Source: Comamonadaceae bacterium
Lineage (GTDB): Bacteria > Pseudomonadota > Gammaproteobacteria > Burkholderiales > Burkholderiaceae_C
Direction: 5' to 3'
DNA length: 8,384 nt
Assembly: GCA_024642025.1 (NCBI GenBank)
Contig: JAHEBY010000098.1
Coordinates: 1 to 8,384, forward strand
Shown one piece after another: positions 1 through 6,727 of this stretch. Position 1 is the first letter of the stretch, and each line of letters starts with the position of its first letter. A model generated the notes under the pieces. It was not told the DNA's origin and did not search any database. It worked only from the letters and a program-made list of their open reading frames with translations. The position numbers and the translations under genes were made by a program.

Positions 1-1821
1 ATCCTGGCCTACAAAGACGAGGTGGTTCCGTGGATGCGAGACATGGCGGACGCAGTGCACGAGCACGGCTGCGCCGTGATGATCCAGCTCACCCACCTGG
101 GCAGACGCACCACCTGGTCCAAGGGCGACTGGCTGCCGGTGGTTGCGCCCTCGCATGAGCGCGAAGCGGCACACCGCGCCTTCCCGAAGAAGATGGAAGA
201 CTGGGACATCAGCCGCATCATCCAGGACTACGTAGACGCCACTGAACGGATGGTCGCGGCTGGCGTGGACGGCGTCGAGTTCGAAGCATATGGCCACCTG
301 ATGGAGCAGTTCTGGTCCCCGCTGACGAATACGTTGGACGCACCCTATGGCGGCAGCCTGGAGAACCGGGTGCGCTTTGCGTTTGATGTACTGCGCGCGG
401 TACGCAAACGCGTCGGCGACAAGCCCATTCTGGGCTTGCGGTATTCGGCCGACGACACCTTGGCCAGCAGCTTTTCGGCACAGGATGGCCTCACGATCTC
501 CAGGATGTTGCGCGACAGCGGTCTGGTGGATTACCTCAATATCGTTCGCGGCCATATTGACACCGACGCAGGTCTGACAGACCTGATCCCGGTGCAGGGC
601 ATGCGCGCCAATCCACACCTGGACTTTGCTGGCGAGGTGCGCTCGGCAACCGGATTCCCAACCTTTCATGCCGCCAAAATCCAGGACGTAACAACCGCCC
701 GCCACGCTATCGCCTCGGGCAAGCTCGACATGGTCGGGATGACACGCGCCCACCTCACCGACCCCCACATCGTGCGCAAGATCATGGCCGGCAAGGAGGA
801 CACGATCCGCCCCTGCGTCGGAGCAAATTTTTGTCTGGACCGCATCTATCAGGGCGGCGAAGCCTATTGCATTCACAACCCGGCGAGCGGGCGCGAGCTG
901 ACCATGCCGCATGAGATGACGCCTGCCATCGTCAAACGGAGGGTCGTCGTCGTGGGAGCTGGCCCGGCCGGGCTCGAGGCCGCTCGCGTGGCTGCAGAGC
1001 GCGGTCACGAAGTGATCGTGCTGGAGGCAGCACCCAAGGCTGGGGGCCAAATCCGTCTGACCAGTCAAAGCCCGCGCCGACGCGAGATGATCAGCATCAT
1101 CGACTGGCGGCTGGCACGCTGTGATGAACGCAATGTGACGATGCGTTTCAACACGCTGGCCGATGCCGATATGGTGTTGGCCGAGCATCCCGACGTGGTG
1201 ATCGTCGCCACCGGCGGACTTCCCCACACCGAGGTGCTGAAAAATGGCAACGAACTGGTGGTGTCAAGCTGGGATATCCTGAGTGGCGATGTCAAACCCG
1301 GCAAGAACGTGCTGATTTTTGACGATGCGGGCGACCACCCCGCCCTTCAGGCAGCGGAGGTGCTGGCGCAATCCGGTGCGCGGGTTGAGATCATGACGCC
1401 AGACCGATCCTTTGCTCCCGAAGTTATGGCGATGAACCTCGTGCCCTACATGCGCAGCCTGCAGAAGCATGACGTCACCTTCACCGTGACCTTCCGGCTT
1501 GAATCGGTGCAGCGCGAGCCCGGTGGCGGTTTGCTGGCAACCGTTGGCAGCGACTACGGCGGCGTACGGAAGGAACGACGCGTTGACCAAGTGGTCGTCA
1601 ACCACGGAACGCGCCCACTGGACGATTTGTATTTCGATTTGAAATCGCGCTCAGCCAACCAGGGTGCTGTCGATTACAAAGCCCTGATCGACGGGCAGCC
1701 CCAACCCGGCGGAAAGGCTGCGGCACATGGATTCCAGCTGTTCCGCATCGGCGACGCGGTGTCGGCGCGCAACACCCACGCGGCCATTTATGACGCGCTG
1801 CGCTTGATGAAAGACATCTAG
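1..1821 (+). CDS. TMADH-type FMN/Fe-S/FAD oxidoreductase, probable amine N-demethylase (5' partial)
   Basis: The frame is open from the window edge and 606 codons are visible. Relatives such as trimethylamine dehydrogenase, N-methylproline demethylase (StcD) and dimethylglycine-catabolism DgcA are about 680 residues, so roughly 70-80 N-terminal residues are missing. The FMN barrel shows the family signature around residues 90-120 (QFWSP...YGGSLENR). It is followed by a cluster-like region with Cys272, Cys278 and Cys290, and then a Rossmann domain with GAGPAG at 319-324. A second, degenerate nucleotide-binding half follows, and the C-terminus ends with the usual GD...AIYDALR stretch. The family oxidises N-methyl groups to formaldehyde or reduces activated alkenes; this subgroup is closest to N-demethylases by my reading. 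Odd points are that the second cluster cysteine is Ala275 and that the TMADH His172 position is Tyr97. No electron-transfer partner gene (ETF or DgcB type) lies in the window. Family assignment is firm; substrate is unknown. Confidence 0.88.
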   Translation: MLAYKDEVVPWMRDMADAVHEHGCAVMIQLTHLGRRTTWSKGDWLPVVAPSHEREAAHRAFPKKMEDWDISRIIQDYVDATERMVAAGVDGVEFEAYGHLMEQFWSPLTNTLDAPYGGSLENRVRFAFDVLRAVRKRVGDKPILGLRYSADDTLASSFSAQDGLTISRMLRDSGLVDYLNIVRGHIDTDAGLTDLIPVQGMRANPHLDFAGEVRSATGFPTFHAAKIQDVTTARHAIASGKLDMVGMTRAHLTDPHIVRKIMAGKEDTIRPCVGANFCLDRIYQGGEAYCIHNPASGRELTMPHEMTPAIVKRRVVVVGAGPAGLEAARVAAERGHEVIVLEAAPKAGGQIRLTSQSPRRREMISIIDWRLARCDERNVTMRFNTLADADMVLAEHPDVVIVATGGLPHTEVLKNGNELVVSSWDILSGDVKPGKNVLIFDDAGDHPALQAAEVLAQSGARVEIMTPDRSFAPEVMAMNLVPYMRSLQKHDVTFTVTFRLESVQREPGGGLLATVGSDYGGVRKERRVDQVVVNHGTRPLDDLYFDLKSRSANQGAVDYKALIDGQPQPGGKAAAHGFQLFRIGDAVSARNTHAAIYDALRLMKDI

Positions 1822-1826
1822 ACACC

Positions 1827-3812
1827 GTGAGTCAGCCCTTCGCGCACCTCTTTGCGCCCCTGAAGCTCGGGCATAAAACCTTGAAGAATCGGGTGGTGTT
1901 TGGCGCGCATACCGCCAACATGGCCGAGCAAGGCATTCCGGGCGCACGCCATCTGGGCTACTACCTGGAGCGGGCCATTGGCGGTGCCGCCATGATCGTC
2001 GTGGAACCGGTTCCGGTGCACGCCACGGCTGTGTTGACCCGTGGCAACATGCTGCCCGCCAGCGATGCCATCATCGAGCCGCTGAAAGTCATTACCGATA
2101 CCTGCCACGCACACGATACGGTGATGATTCAGCAGCTGTACCACGTGGGGCAACACGGCGACTTTGACAATTCTTACCGCGCCGCGTGGTCGCCTTCCGG
2201 CCTGCCGTCGTACCACGACAGCGACGGCAGCCACCAGATGAGTGAAGCAGAGATTGAAGAGATCATCGAAAGTTTCGTGGCCGCCGCGCAGCGCTCCCAA
2301 CAGGCCGGATTTGATGGCGTGGAGCTGTTTGGCGCCTATAACGGCCTTATCGAGCAGTTCTGGCTGCCCTGGTCCAACCGACGGACGGACCATTGGGGTG
2401 GCAGCCTGGATAACCGCATGCGTTTCACCGCAGAAATCATCAACCGCACCCGGTCCGTCGTTGGCGAACACTTCATCATCGGGCTGAATGCCAGCGTAGA
2501 TACCGGCGTATCCATCGCGCTGCAGATTGACGCCCTGTGCGAGATTGCGCAGTGGCTGGACGAACGAAAGCTCATCGACTACATCAGCTGCGGCACGGGC
2601 GGCTATTTCAATTTCGCCGAGCTGATGCCAACCTTCCAGTTCGCCGACAAACTCGGCGCTCCGCTCGCCGAGGCCTTGAAGAAGGTCGTAACCCACGCGC
2701 GCGTGCAGGCCGAGAGCCACATCCGCACGCCGGAAAACGCCAACTATGTGGTGGCTTCTGGCCAGGCCGACATGGTGAGCATCGTACGCGGCCAAATTGC
2801 AGACCCGCACATGGCCAACAAGGCTCGTGCCGGGCAAGCCGACGATGTGCGCGGTTGCATCTCATGCAACCAGATGTGCTGGGGTCGGCGTTCACGCGAC
2901 TACTGGATTTCATGCTTGGTGAATCCTTCTGCCGGGCGCGAGTTTGAGTGGGGTGGCGACCGGTTTACCCCGGCCGCGAAGACAAAGAAGATTCTTGTCG
3001 TAGGGGGTGGGCCCGCCGGCATGGAAGCCGCGCGAGTTGCCGCCGAACGCGGCCACAAGATTACACTAGCCGAGGCAGGCCCGCATTTGGGTGGCGCGTT
3101 TCGGCTCGCTGGCCAGCAGCCGCGCCGCGCACAGATTTCCGAGTTGATCGCCTGGTATGAGCGGCAACTTGAGCAGTTGGGCGTGACGGTTAAATTGAAC
3201 ACGCCAATGGATGCGGATGAGGTGCAAGCCTTTGGCGCTGACGACGTGGTGCTGGCCACCGGTTCCCAACCCGCTGGAACAGGCTTTCAGCGCCAGCTGC
3301 CACATCAATTGCGGTTACCCGGCGTTGACCTGCCCAACGTGTGGTCGATCGAAGACGTGATGGGACGCGCCGCCAAACCTGGCAAGCGGATCGTGCTGAT
3401 TGACGACACAGGCGACTGGCGAGGCGGTGGCACGGCCTGGCACCTGGCCGAACTGGGCCACGACGTGACCATCGTGACCTCATGGCCCATGGTCGGATTC
3501 TGGATTCAGCGCACTGCTGGGGACGGCCAGCTGCGCAGCCGGCTCGCGCATCTCGGTACCCGCTGGTTGACGGAATCTGCAGTCACCGAGTGGCACGGTG
3601 ACGGTGCTACCGTGCGCAATCTGCTGGATGGTAGCGAGCTTCGCCTGGATGCCGACGCACTGGTGCTGGCAACCACCAACGACGCGGACACGACGCTGGC
3701 AAACGATCTGGTGGCTCACCGCGTGGCAACCCACTCGGCTGGTGACAACGTGGCAGCACGACTTGCCGTGCACGCCATCTACGAAGGCCGCATGCTTGGC
3801 ATGCAGTTGTAG
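1827..3812 (+). CDS. Second TMADH/2,4-dienoyl-CoA reductase-type flavoprotein, paralogue of the upstream gene
   Basis: This is a complete 661-residue protein with the same architecture as its neighbour. It has an N-terminal FMN barrel (LFAPLKLG near residue 8; QFWLPWSNRRTD and GGSLDNR near 177-197). A cluster motif follows with Cys344, Cys347, Cys351 and Cys363 (C-x2-C-x3-C-x11-C, the spacing I associate with 2,4-dienoyl-CoA reductase), then a Rossmann fold with GGGPAG at 393-398 and a C-terminal FAD/NAD-like domain. The GTG start is chosen because the conserved LFAPLKLG element begins directly after it and the first internal ATG (residue 32) would remove it. There is no strong Shine-Dalgarno, and the 5-nt gap after the upstream stop suggests translational coupling. 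It shares blocks such as GPAG-EAARVAAERGH and QxPRR with gene one but is clearly diverged, so it is an old duplication. It probably acts on a related substrate or a successive demethylation. Tyr171 stands at the TMADH His172 position. Confidence 0.88.
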   Translation: MSQPFAHLFAPLKLGHKTLKNRVVFGAHTANMAEQGIPGARHLGYYLERAIGGAAMIVVEPVPVHATAVLTRGNMLPASDAIIEPLKVITDTCHAHDTVMIQQLYHVGQHGDFDNSYRAAWSPSGLPSYHDSDGSHQMSEAEIEEIIESFVAAAQRSQQAGFDGVELFGAYNGLIEQFWLPWSNRRTDHWGGSLDNRMRFTAEIINRTRSVVGEHFIIGLNASVDTGVSIALQIDALCEIAQWLDERKLIDYISCGTGGYFNFAELMPTFQFADKLGAPLAEALKKVVTHARVQAESHIRTPENANYVVASGQADMVSIVRGQIADPHMANKARAGQADDVRGCISCNQMCWGRRSRDYWISCLVNPSAGREFEWGGDRFTPAAKTKKILVVGGGPAGMEAARVAAERGHKITLAEAGPHLGGAFRLAGQQPRRAQISELIAWYERQLEQLGVTVKLNTPMDADEVQAFGADDVVLATGSQPAGTGFQRQLPHQLRLPGVDLPNVWSIEDVMGRAAKPGKRIVLIDDTGDWRGGGTAWHLAELGHDVTIVTSWPMVGFWIQRTAGDGQLRSRLAHLGTRWLTESAVTEWHGDGATVRNLLDGSELRLDADALVLATTNDADTTLANDLVAHRVATHSAGDNVAARLAVHAIYEGRMLGMQL

Positions 3813-3825
3813 TCTGACACCAGAT

Positions 3826-3831
3826 GGGAGG
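3826..3831 (+). promoter_or_regulatory. Ribosome binding site (GGGAGG) for the OCD-family gene
   Basis: GGGAGG ends 9 nt before the ATG at 3841. It is the only clear Shine-Dalgarno in the four-gene operon. It settles the start of the third gene over an in-frame upstream extension that would run about 240 nt into the preceding gene. Confidence 0.75.
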
Positions 3832-3840
3832 TCTCTGCAC

Positions 3841-4785
3841 ATGAATATTCCCTTCTACTCGGCGGCTGATATTCAGCAACACCTGTCCTTCGGCGCGCTG
3901 GTTGCGCACTTGCGCGAGGGCCATCGCCAGCCCGCGCCTGCCGTTGACCGCATCTTGATGCTTCACCGCGATGCGGCCGGCACAGAGAACGGCTTTCTGA
4001 TCTGGCCCGCATGGCAACATGAGCGCAACCTCGGTATCAAGATCGTCACCATTTTTCCCGACAACAAAACGGTTCCATCGGTGCAGGCGGTTTATGCCTT
4101 GTTTGATGGCAGCAACGGTGCACCGGTCGCGCTGATTGACGGTACCGAGATGACGTACTGGAAGACCGCCGCTGACTCCACGCTGGGCGCAGACTATCTG
4201 GCACGACACGATGCAAAGACGCTGCTGATGGTGGGCGCTGGCAGCCTCGCGCCTTATCTGATCCGCGCGTACCAGAGCATTCGCCCGGGCCTGGAGCGCA
4301 TCCAGGTGTGGAACCGCACGGCAGAGAAGGCCAAGCAAGTGGTAAAAAACATCCAGAACACCCCTGCCGAATTGGCCCTGGACCTCGAGACAGCGGTGCG
4401 CACAGCCGACATCGTATGCTGCGCCACCAGCGGCACACATCCGTTGATCAGAGGCGAATGGCTCAAGTCAGGCGCGCACCTGGACCTGATTGGCGGCTAC
4501 AAGGAAAACATGCGCGAGGCAGACGACGAGGCCGTTCGCCGGGCCAGCATTTTTGTAGATAGCCGTTGGTTCACCATAACGCACGTGGGAGACCTCTCGC
4601 AACCGATTGCGAGCGGCGTCATCACTGCTAACGATGTTCACGCAGACTTGTTCGAGCTTTGCTCCGGCCAGCATACCGGCAGGCGTAGCGCGACTGAGAT
4701 CACGCTGTTTAAATGCGGTGGTGGTGCCCACCTGGATCTGATGACGGCCCAGCATATTCAAGCTGTCATGGCTGCGCAGAAATGA
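3841..4785 (+). CDS. Ornithine cyclodeaminase/mu-crystallin family NAD(P)-dependent reductase
   Basis: The protein has 314 residues, normal for the family. It shows the family lysine region (GIKIVT, Lys67), the substrate-binding strip DGTEMTYWKTAADS (100-113), a Rossmann site VGAGSLAP (131-138), and the C-terminal GDLSQPI...G element (250-259). Members include ornithine cyclodeaminase, delta1-pyrroline-2-carboxylate (ketimine) reductases, alanine dehydrogenases and ectoine-utilisation EutC. The region that carries the catalytic aspartate in true ornithine cyclodeaminase reads GGYKENMREADDEAV here (218-232), the mu-crystallin/ketimine-reductase form, so cyclodeamination is unlikely. The usual carboxylate-binding Arg of the RTAA motif is Lys108. 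By inference it reduces a cyclic imine or interconverts an amino acid and its imine/keto acid in the operon's pathway. It starts 28 nt after the upstream stop and overlaps the next gene by 4 nt. Family is confident; reaction is not. Confidence 0.87.
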   Translation: MNIPFYSAADIQQHLSFGALVAHLREGHRQPAPAVDRILMLHRDAAGTENGFLIWPAWQHERNLGIKIVTIFPDNKTVPSVQAVYALFDGSNGAPVALIDGTEMTYWKTAADSTLGADYLARHDAKTLLMVGAGSLAPYLIRAYQSIRPGLERIQVWNRTAEKAKQVVKNIQNTPAELALDLETAVRTADIVCCATSGTHPLIRGEWLKSGAHLDLIGGYKENMREADDEAVRRASIFVDSRWFTITHVGDLSQPIASGVITANDVHADLFELCSGQHTGRRSATEITLFKCGGGAHLDLMTAQHIQAVMAAQK

Positions 4786-5915
4786 AAGGTCCGGTTTCCA
4801 TCACAGCCGTGGGCACCGCTGGCCCCGACGCGCTCGTGATTGATTTTTCTGACGGTTCACAGGCCGAGTTCAATCTGTTCTGGCTGGCAGACAACTGCCC
4901 CGATGGATTTCATCCGCAAACCGGCGAGCGGCAGTTTGACTTGCTCTCCATGCCCGATGTGCCCGTGATAAAGAGCAAGAATATTCTGGCAAACGGCTGC
5001 GTCGAACTGCAGTGGGCACACGATGGGTCGACAAGCCATTTTTCGCCTGAATGGTTATTGGCTCATCGCCCGGGCGTGCGGCGGGACGACCCGGCAGGCA
5101 TAGCGCCGGTATTGTGGACGCACAAGGACCTCCCCAACGGTCCGCCGCGCCATGCAGCGAGCACCATTTTGTCCAGCGACGCAGCGCTTGGTTCCTGGCT
5201 CACCGACACCCGGCGCTACGGTCTGACACTGGTTGATGGCATCCAGGGCGGCGGCGAAGCCAGCATGGCCATTGCGCGGCGCATCGGGTTTCTGCGTGAA
5301 ACCAATTTCGGCCAAACCTTCGAAGTGATGAACAAGCCAGACCCCAACAACCTGGCCTACACCGCGCTGGCGTTGCCGCTTCACACCGATTTGACCAATC
5401 AGGAAACACCGCCAGGTTATCAGTTTTTGCACTGCATAGCCAATGACGCGGCGGGCGGAGGGTCGACTTTCGCAGACGGTTTTGCCATCGCCCAAGCCTT
5501 ACGCGAAGCGGACGAGCAGGCTTTCCTGACGCTCGCAACGGTGTCGATACCATGCCGGTTTTTCGACAGTGACGTGGATATTCGCACCCGGCGCCCCGTC
5601 ATCTCACTGGACGAAAACGGTGATGTGCATGAGATTGCCTACAACGCCCATCTGGTCGACTTGATCGATTTGCCAGCCGATACCGGCAACCGCTGGTACA
5701 AGGCTTACCGTGCCTTCATGCGCCTGACCCGCGACTCAACTTTTTGCATCAACTTCAGAATGGCGGCAAGTGAAATGGCCGCCTTCGACAACCGCCGCAT
5801 CCTGCACGGGCGCGAAGCCTTCAACCCGGAAACTGGTGCGCGCCATTTGCATGGCTGCTATGTGGACCGTGTGGAGTTTGACAGCCGCCTACGCATGTTG
5901 GCGGCAACTCAATGA
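4782..5915 (+). CDS. Gamma-butyrobetaine hydroxylase-like Fe(II)/2-oxoglutarate dioxygenase
   Basis: The protein has 377 residues; human BBOX1 has 387. The start is the ATG in the ATGA overlap with the previous stop; a longer frame exists but would overlap further, and the N-terminal domain begins here. Residues 1-100 form the small N-terminal domain (FWLADNC near 33-39; SPEWLLAH near 88-95). The catalytic jelly-roll follows, with iron ligands His201, Asp203 and His342 and the 2-oxoglutarate-binding Arg354. Compared with human BBOX1 from memory, the trimethylammonium cage positions remain aromatic (Phe176, Phe180, Tyr193, Tyr360) and the carboxylate-contacting Asn190 is kept. Three of the four zinc-site ligands of the N-terminal domain are changed (Asp41, His44, Ser83; Cys39 kept). 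The family hydroxylates gamma-butyrobetaine to carnitine or trimethyllysine at C3. Genomic context favours hydroxylation or demethylation of a betaine in catabolism. The exact substrate is unknown; carnitine synthesis is possible but not supported by the neighbours. Confidence 0.87.
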   Translation: MKGPVSITAVGTAGPDALVIDFSDGSQAEFNLFWLADNCPDGFHPQTGERQFDLLSMPDVPVIKSKNILANGCVELQWAHDGSTSHFSPEWLLAHRPGVRRDDPAGIAPVLWTHKDLPNGPPRHAASTILSSDAALGSWLTDTRRYGLTLVDGIQGGGEASMAIARRIGFLRETNFGQTFEVMNKPDPNNLAYTALALPLHTDLTNQETPPGYQFLHCIANDAAGGGSTFADGFAIAQALREADEQAFLTLATVSIPCRFFDSDVDIRTRRPVISLDENGDVHEIAYNAHLVDLIDLPADTGNRWYKAYRAFMRLTRDSTFCINFRMAASEMAAFDNRRILHGREAFNPETGARHLHGCYVDRVEFDSRLRMLAATQ

Positions 5916-5920
5916 AGCGC

Positions 5921-5936
5921 TTGCCGTGAGCGGCAA
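5921..5936 (+). terminator. Hairpin just after the four-gene operon, possible weak terminator
   Basis: TTGCCG-TGAG-CGGCAA is a perfect 6-bp stem with a 4-nt loop, starting 5 nt after the dioxygenase stop. It is followed by CCCCTATTTG rather than a run of T, so it is not a canonical intrinsic terminator. It could stabilise the 3' end of the mRNA or work together with the hairpins downstream. Confidence 0.3.
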
Positions 5937-5940
5937 CCCC

Positions 5941-5999
5941 TATTTGCTATATTTTATATAGCTTAAAAAGCATAATACACGGGGGCTAAAGGCCACTTT
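5941..5999. repeat. AT-rich palindromic intergenic element, Comamonadaceae-type dispersed repeat
   Basis: The core is a perfect inverted repeat, GCTATAT-TTT-ATATAGC (5946-5962). It is followed by a small hairpin GCTT-AAA-AAGC (5961-5971) and then GGGGGCTAAAGGCCACTTT (5981-5999). From memory, many Comamonadaceae intergenic regions carry elements of the form TTGCTAT...ATAGCT...GGGCTAGAGGCCAA, and this copy fits that order. It lies between two convergent operons, the usual place for such elements, and its base composition is sharply more AT-rich than the genes. Only one copy is in the window, so the repeat identity rests on recall. Confidence 0.5.
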
Positions 6000-6028
6000 C
6001 TTCATTAAATTCGCACTCAAGGCCTTTT
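5988..6028 (+). terminator. Long-loop stem with T-run between convergent operons, candidate terminator
   Basis: AAAGGCC (5988-5994) can pair with GGCCTTT (6021-6027) over a 26-nt loop, and the right arm runs into five T residues before CC. The stem is perfect over 7 bp but the loop is long. The left arm is part of the repeat-like element. On the minus strand it would serve edd-eda only weakly, since the stem there is followed by TTTAGCCC. Confidence 0.28.
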
Positions 6029-6043
6029 TCCGCGGGCTGACGG

Positions 6044-6691
6044 TCAAGATTTCTTCAACGCCGCCGTTTCACGCGCCAGCTTGGTAATGACGGCCCAATC
6101 GCCCTTGGCCACGGCATCGGCTGGCACCAGCCATGAGCCACCCACGCACACCACATTGGACAGCGCCAGAAACTCAGGCGCATTTTGCAAGGTCACGCCG
6201 CCCGTGGGGCAAAACTTCACATCAAAAAACGGGCCACTCCAAGCTTTAAGCATAGCCGGGCCGCCGGCCTGCATGGCCGGAAAGAATTTCAGCTCGGTAA
6301 ATCCGTCTTGTTGAGCCATCATGATTTCACTACCCGTGGCCACACCAGGCAATAGTGGCAGGCCAAGATCGCGGCAGGCCTGACCGATCAGCGGCGTATA
6401 GCCTGGGCTGACGGCAAAGCGCGCGCCAGCATTGGCAGCGGCTTTGGCGTCGGCCGGTGTGCGCACCGTACCGGCGCCCACAACGGCTTCGGGCACCACG
6501 TTGGCAATGGCTTCGATGCAGGCCAGTGCGCTGGGTGTGCGCAGGGTGACTTCCAGCATGCGGATGCCGCCGGACACGAGTGCGCGGGCCATGGGCACGG
6601 CGTGCGCCACGTCGTTGAGCACAATGACCGGTATGACCGGTGCGTCGTGCATCACCTGCAGGGCTGTAAATTTTTGAAGTGTGGTTGGCAT
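6044..6691 (-). CDS. eda: KDPG aldolase (2-dehydro-3-deoxy-phosphogluconate aldolase)
   Basis: Eda is a 215-residue class I aldolase that splits 2-keto-3-deoxy-6-phosphogluconate into pyruvate and glyceraldehyde-3-phosphate in the cytosol, the last specific step of the Entner-Doudoroff pathway. The E. coli enzyme has 213 residues with Glu45 and Lys133 catalytic; here they are Glu47 in LEVTLRT and the Schiff-base Lys135 in ELKFFPA. Other conserved blocks are VGAGTV (71-76), the SPG strip (95-97) and the phosphate-loop region CPTGGV (161-166). The ATG at 6689-6691 is preceded by AAGGA at good spacing. It lies 36 nt after the edd stop on the same strand, so the two are almost certainly cotranscribed. 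No defect is visible. The same fold also serves KHG/oxaloacetate cleavage, but the edd neighbour makes KDPG the substrate. Confidence 0.96.
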   Translation of the reverse strand: MPTTLQKFTALQVMHDAPVIPVIVLNDVAHAVPMARALVSGGIRMLEVTLRTPSALACIEAIANVVPEAVVGAGTVRTPADAKAAANAGARFAVSPGYTPLIGQACRDLGLPLLPGVATGSEIMMAQQDGFTELKFFPAMQAGGPAMLKAWSGPFFDVKFCPTGGVTLQNAPEFLALSNVVCVGGSWLVPADAVAKGDWAVITKLARETAALKKS

Positions 6692-6700
6692 GGGCGTGTG

Positions 6701-6705
6701 TCCTT
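6701..6705 (-). promoter_or_regulatory. Ribosome binding site (AAGGA) for eda
   Basis: Read on the minus strand, AAGGA precedes the eda ATG by 9 nt (CACACGCCC spacer), within the 36-nt edd-eda gap. It supports the 215-residue start. Confidence 0.65.
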
Positions 6706-6727
6706 GCTAATTTTGTTTGATTTACGT

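Noticed and set aside
22..24. GTG at 22 as the start of the first flavoprotein
   Set aside because: The frame is open to position 1 with family-like residues before it, and about 70-80 N-terminal residues of the family are missing. The gene is cut by the window edge.
1818..2837. Long minus-strand open frame (339 codons) opposite the second flavoprotein
   Set aside because: It is fully antisense to a conserved gene and has no recognisable motifs. Such frames are expected in GC-rich DNA.
3598..3840. Upstream in-frame extension of the OCD-family gene
   Set aside because: It overlaps the end of the preceding gene by over 200 nt and has no family similarity. The GGGAGG site and ATG at 3841 fit the family N-terminus.
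3607..4440. Minus-strand open frame (277 codons) opposite the OCD-family gene
   Set aside because: It spans a gene boundary antisense to two real genes and shows no domain, so it is a composition shadow.
4713..4781. Upstream in-frame extension of the dioxygenase gene
   Set aside because: It overlaps the preceding gene in another frame and adds residues unlike the family. The ATGA overlap start gives the usual length.
5916..6043. Small gene, tRNA or sRNA in the convergent intergenic region
   Set aside because: There is no cloverleaf, no start with ribosome binding site and adequate length, and no promoter-like pair I can defend. Hairpins and the repeat-like element account for the structure.
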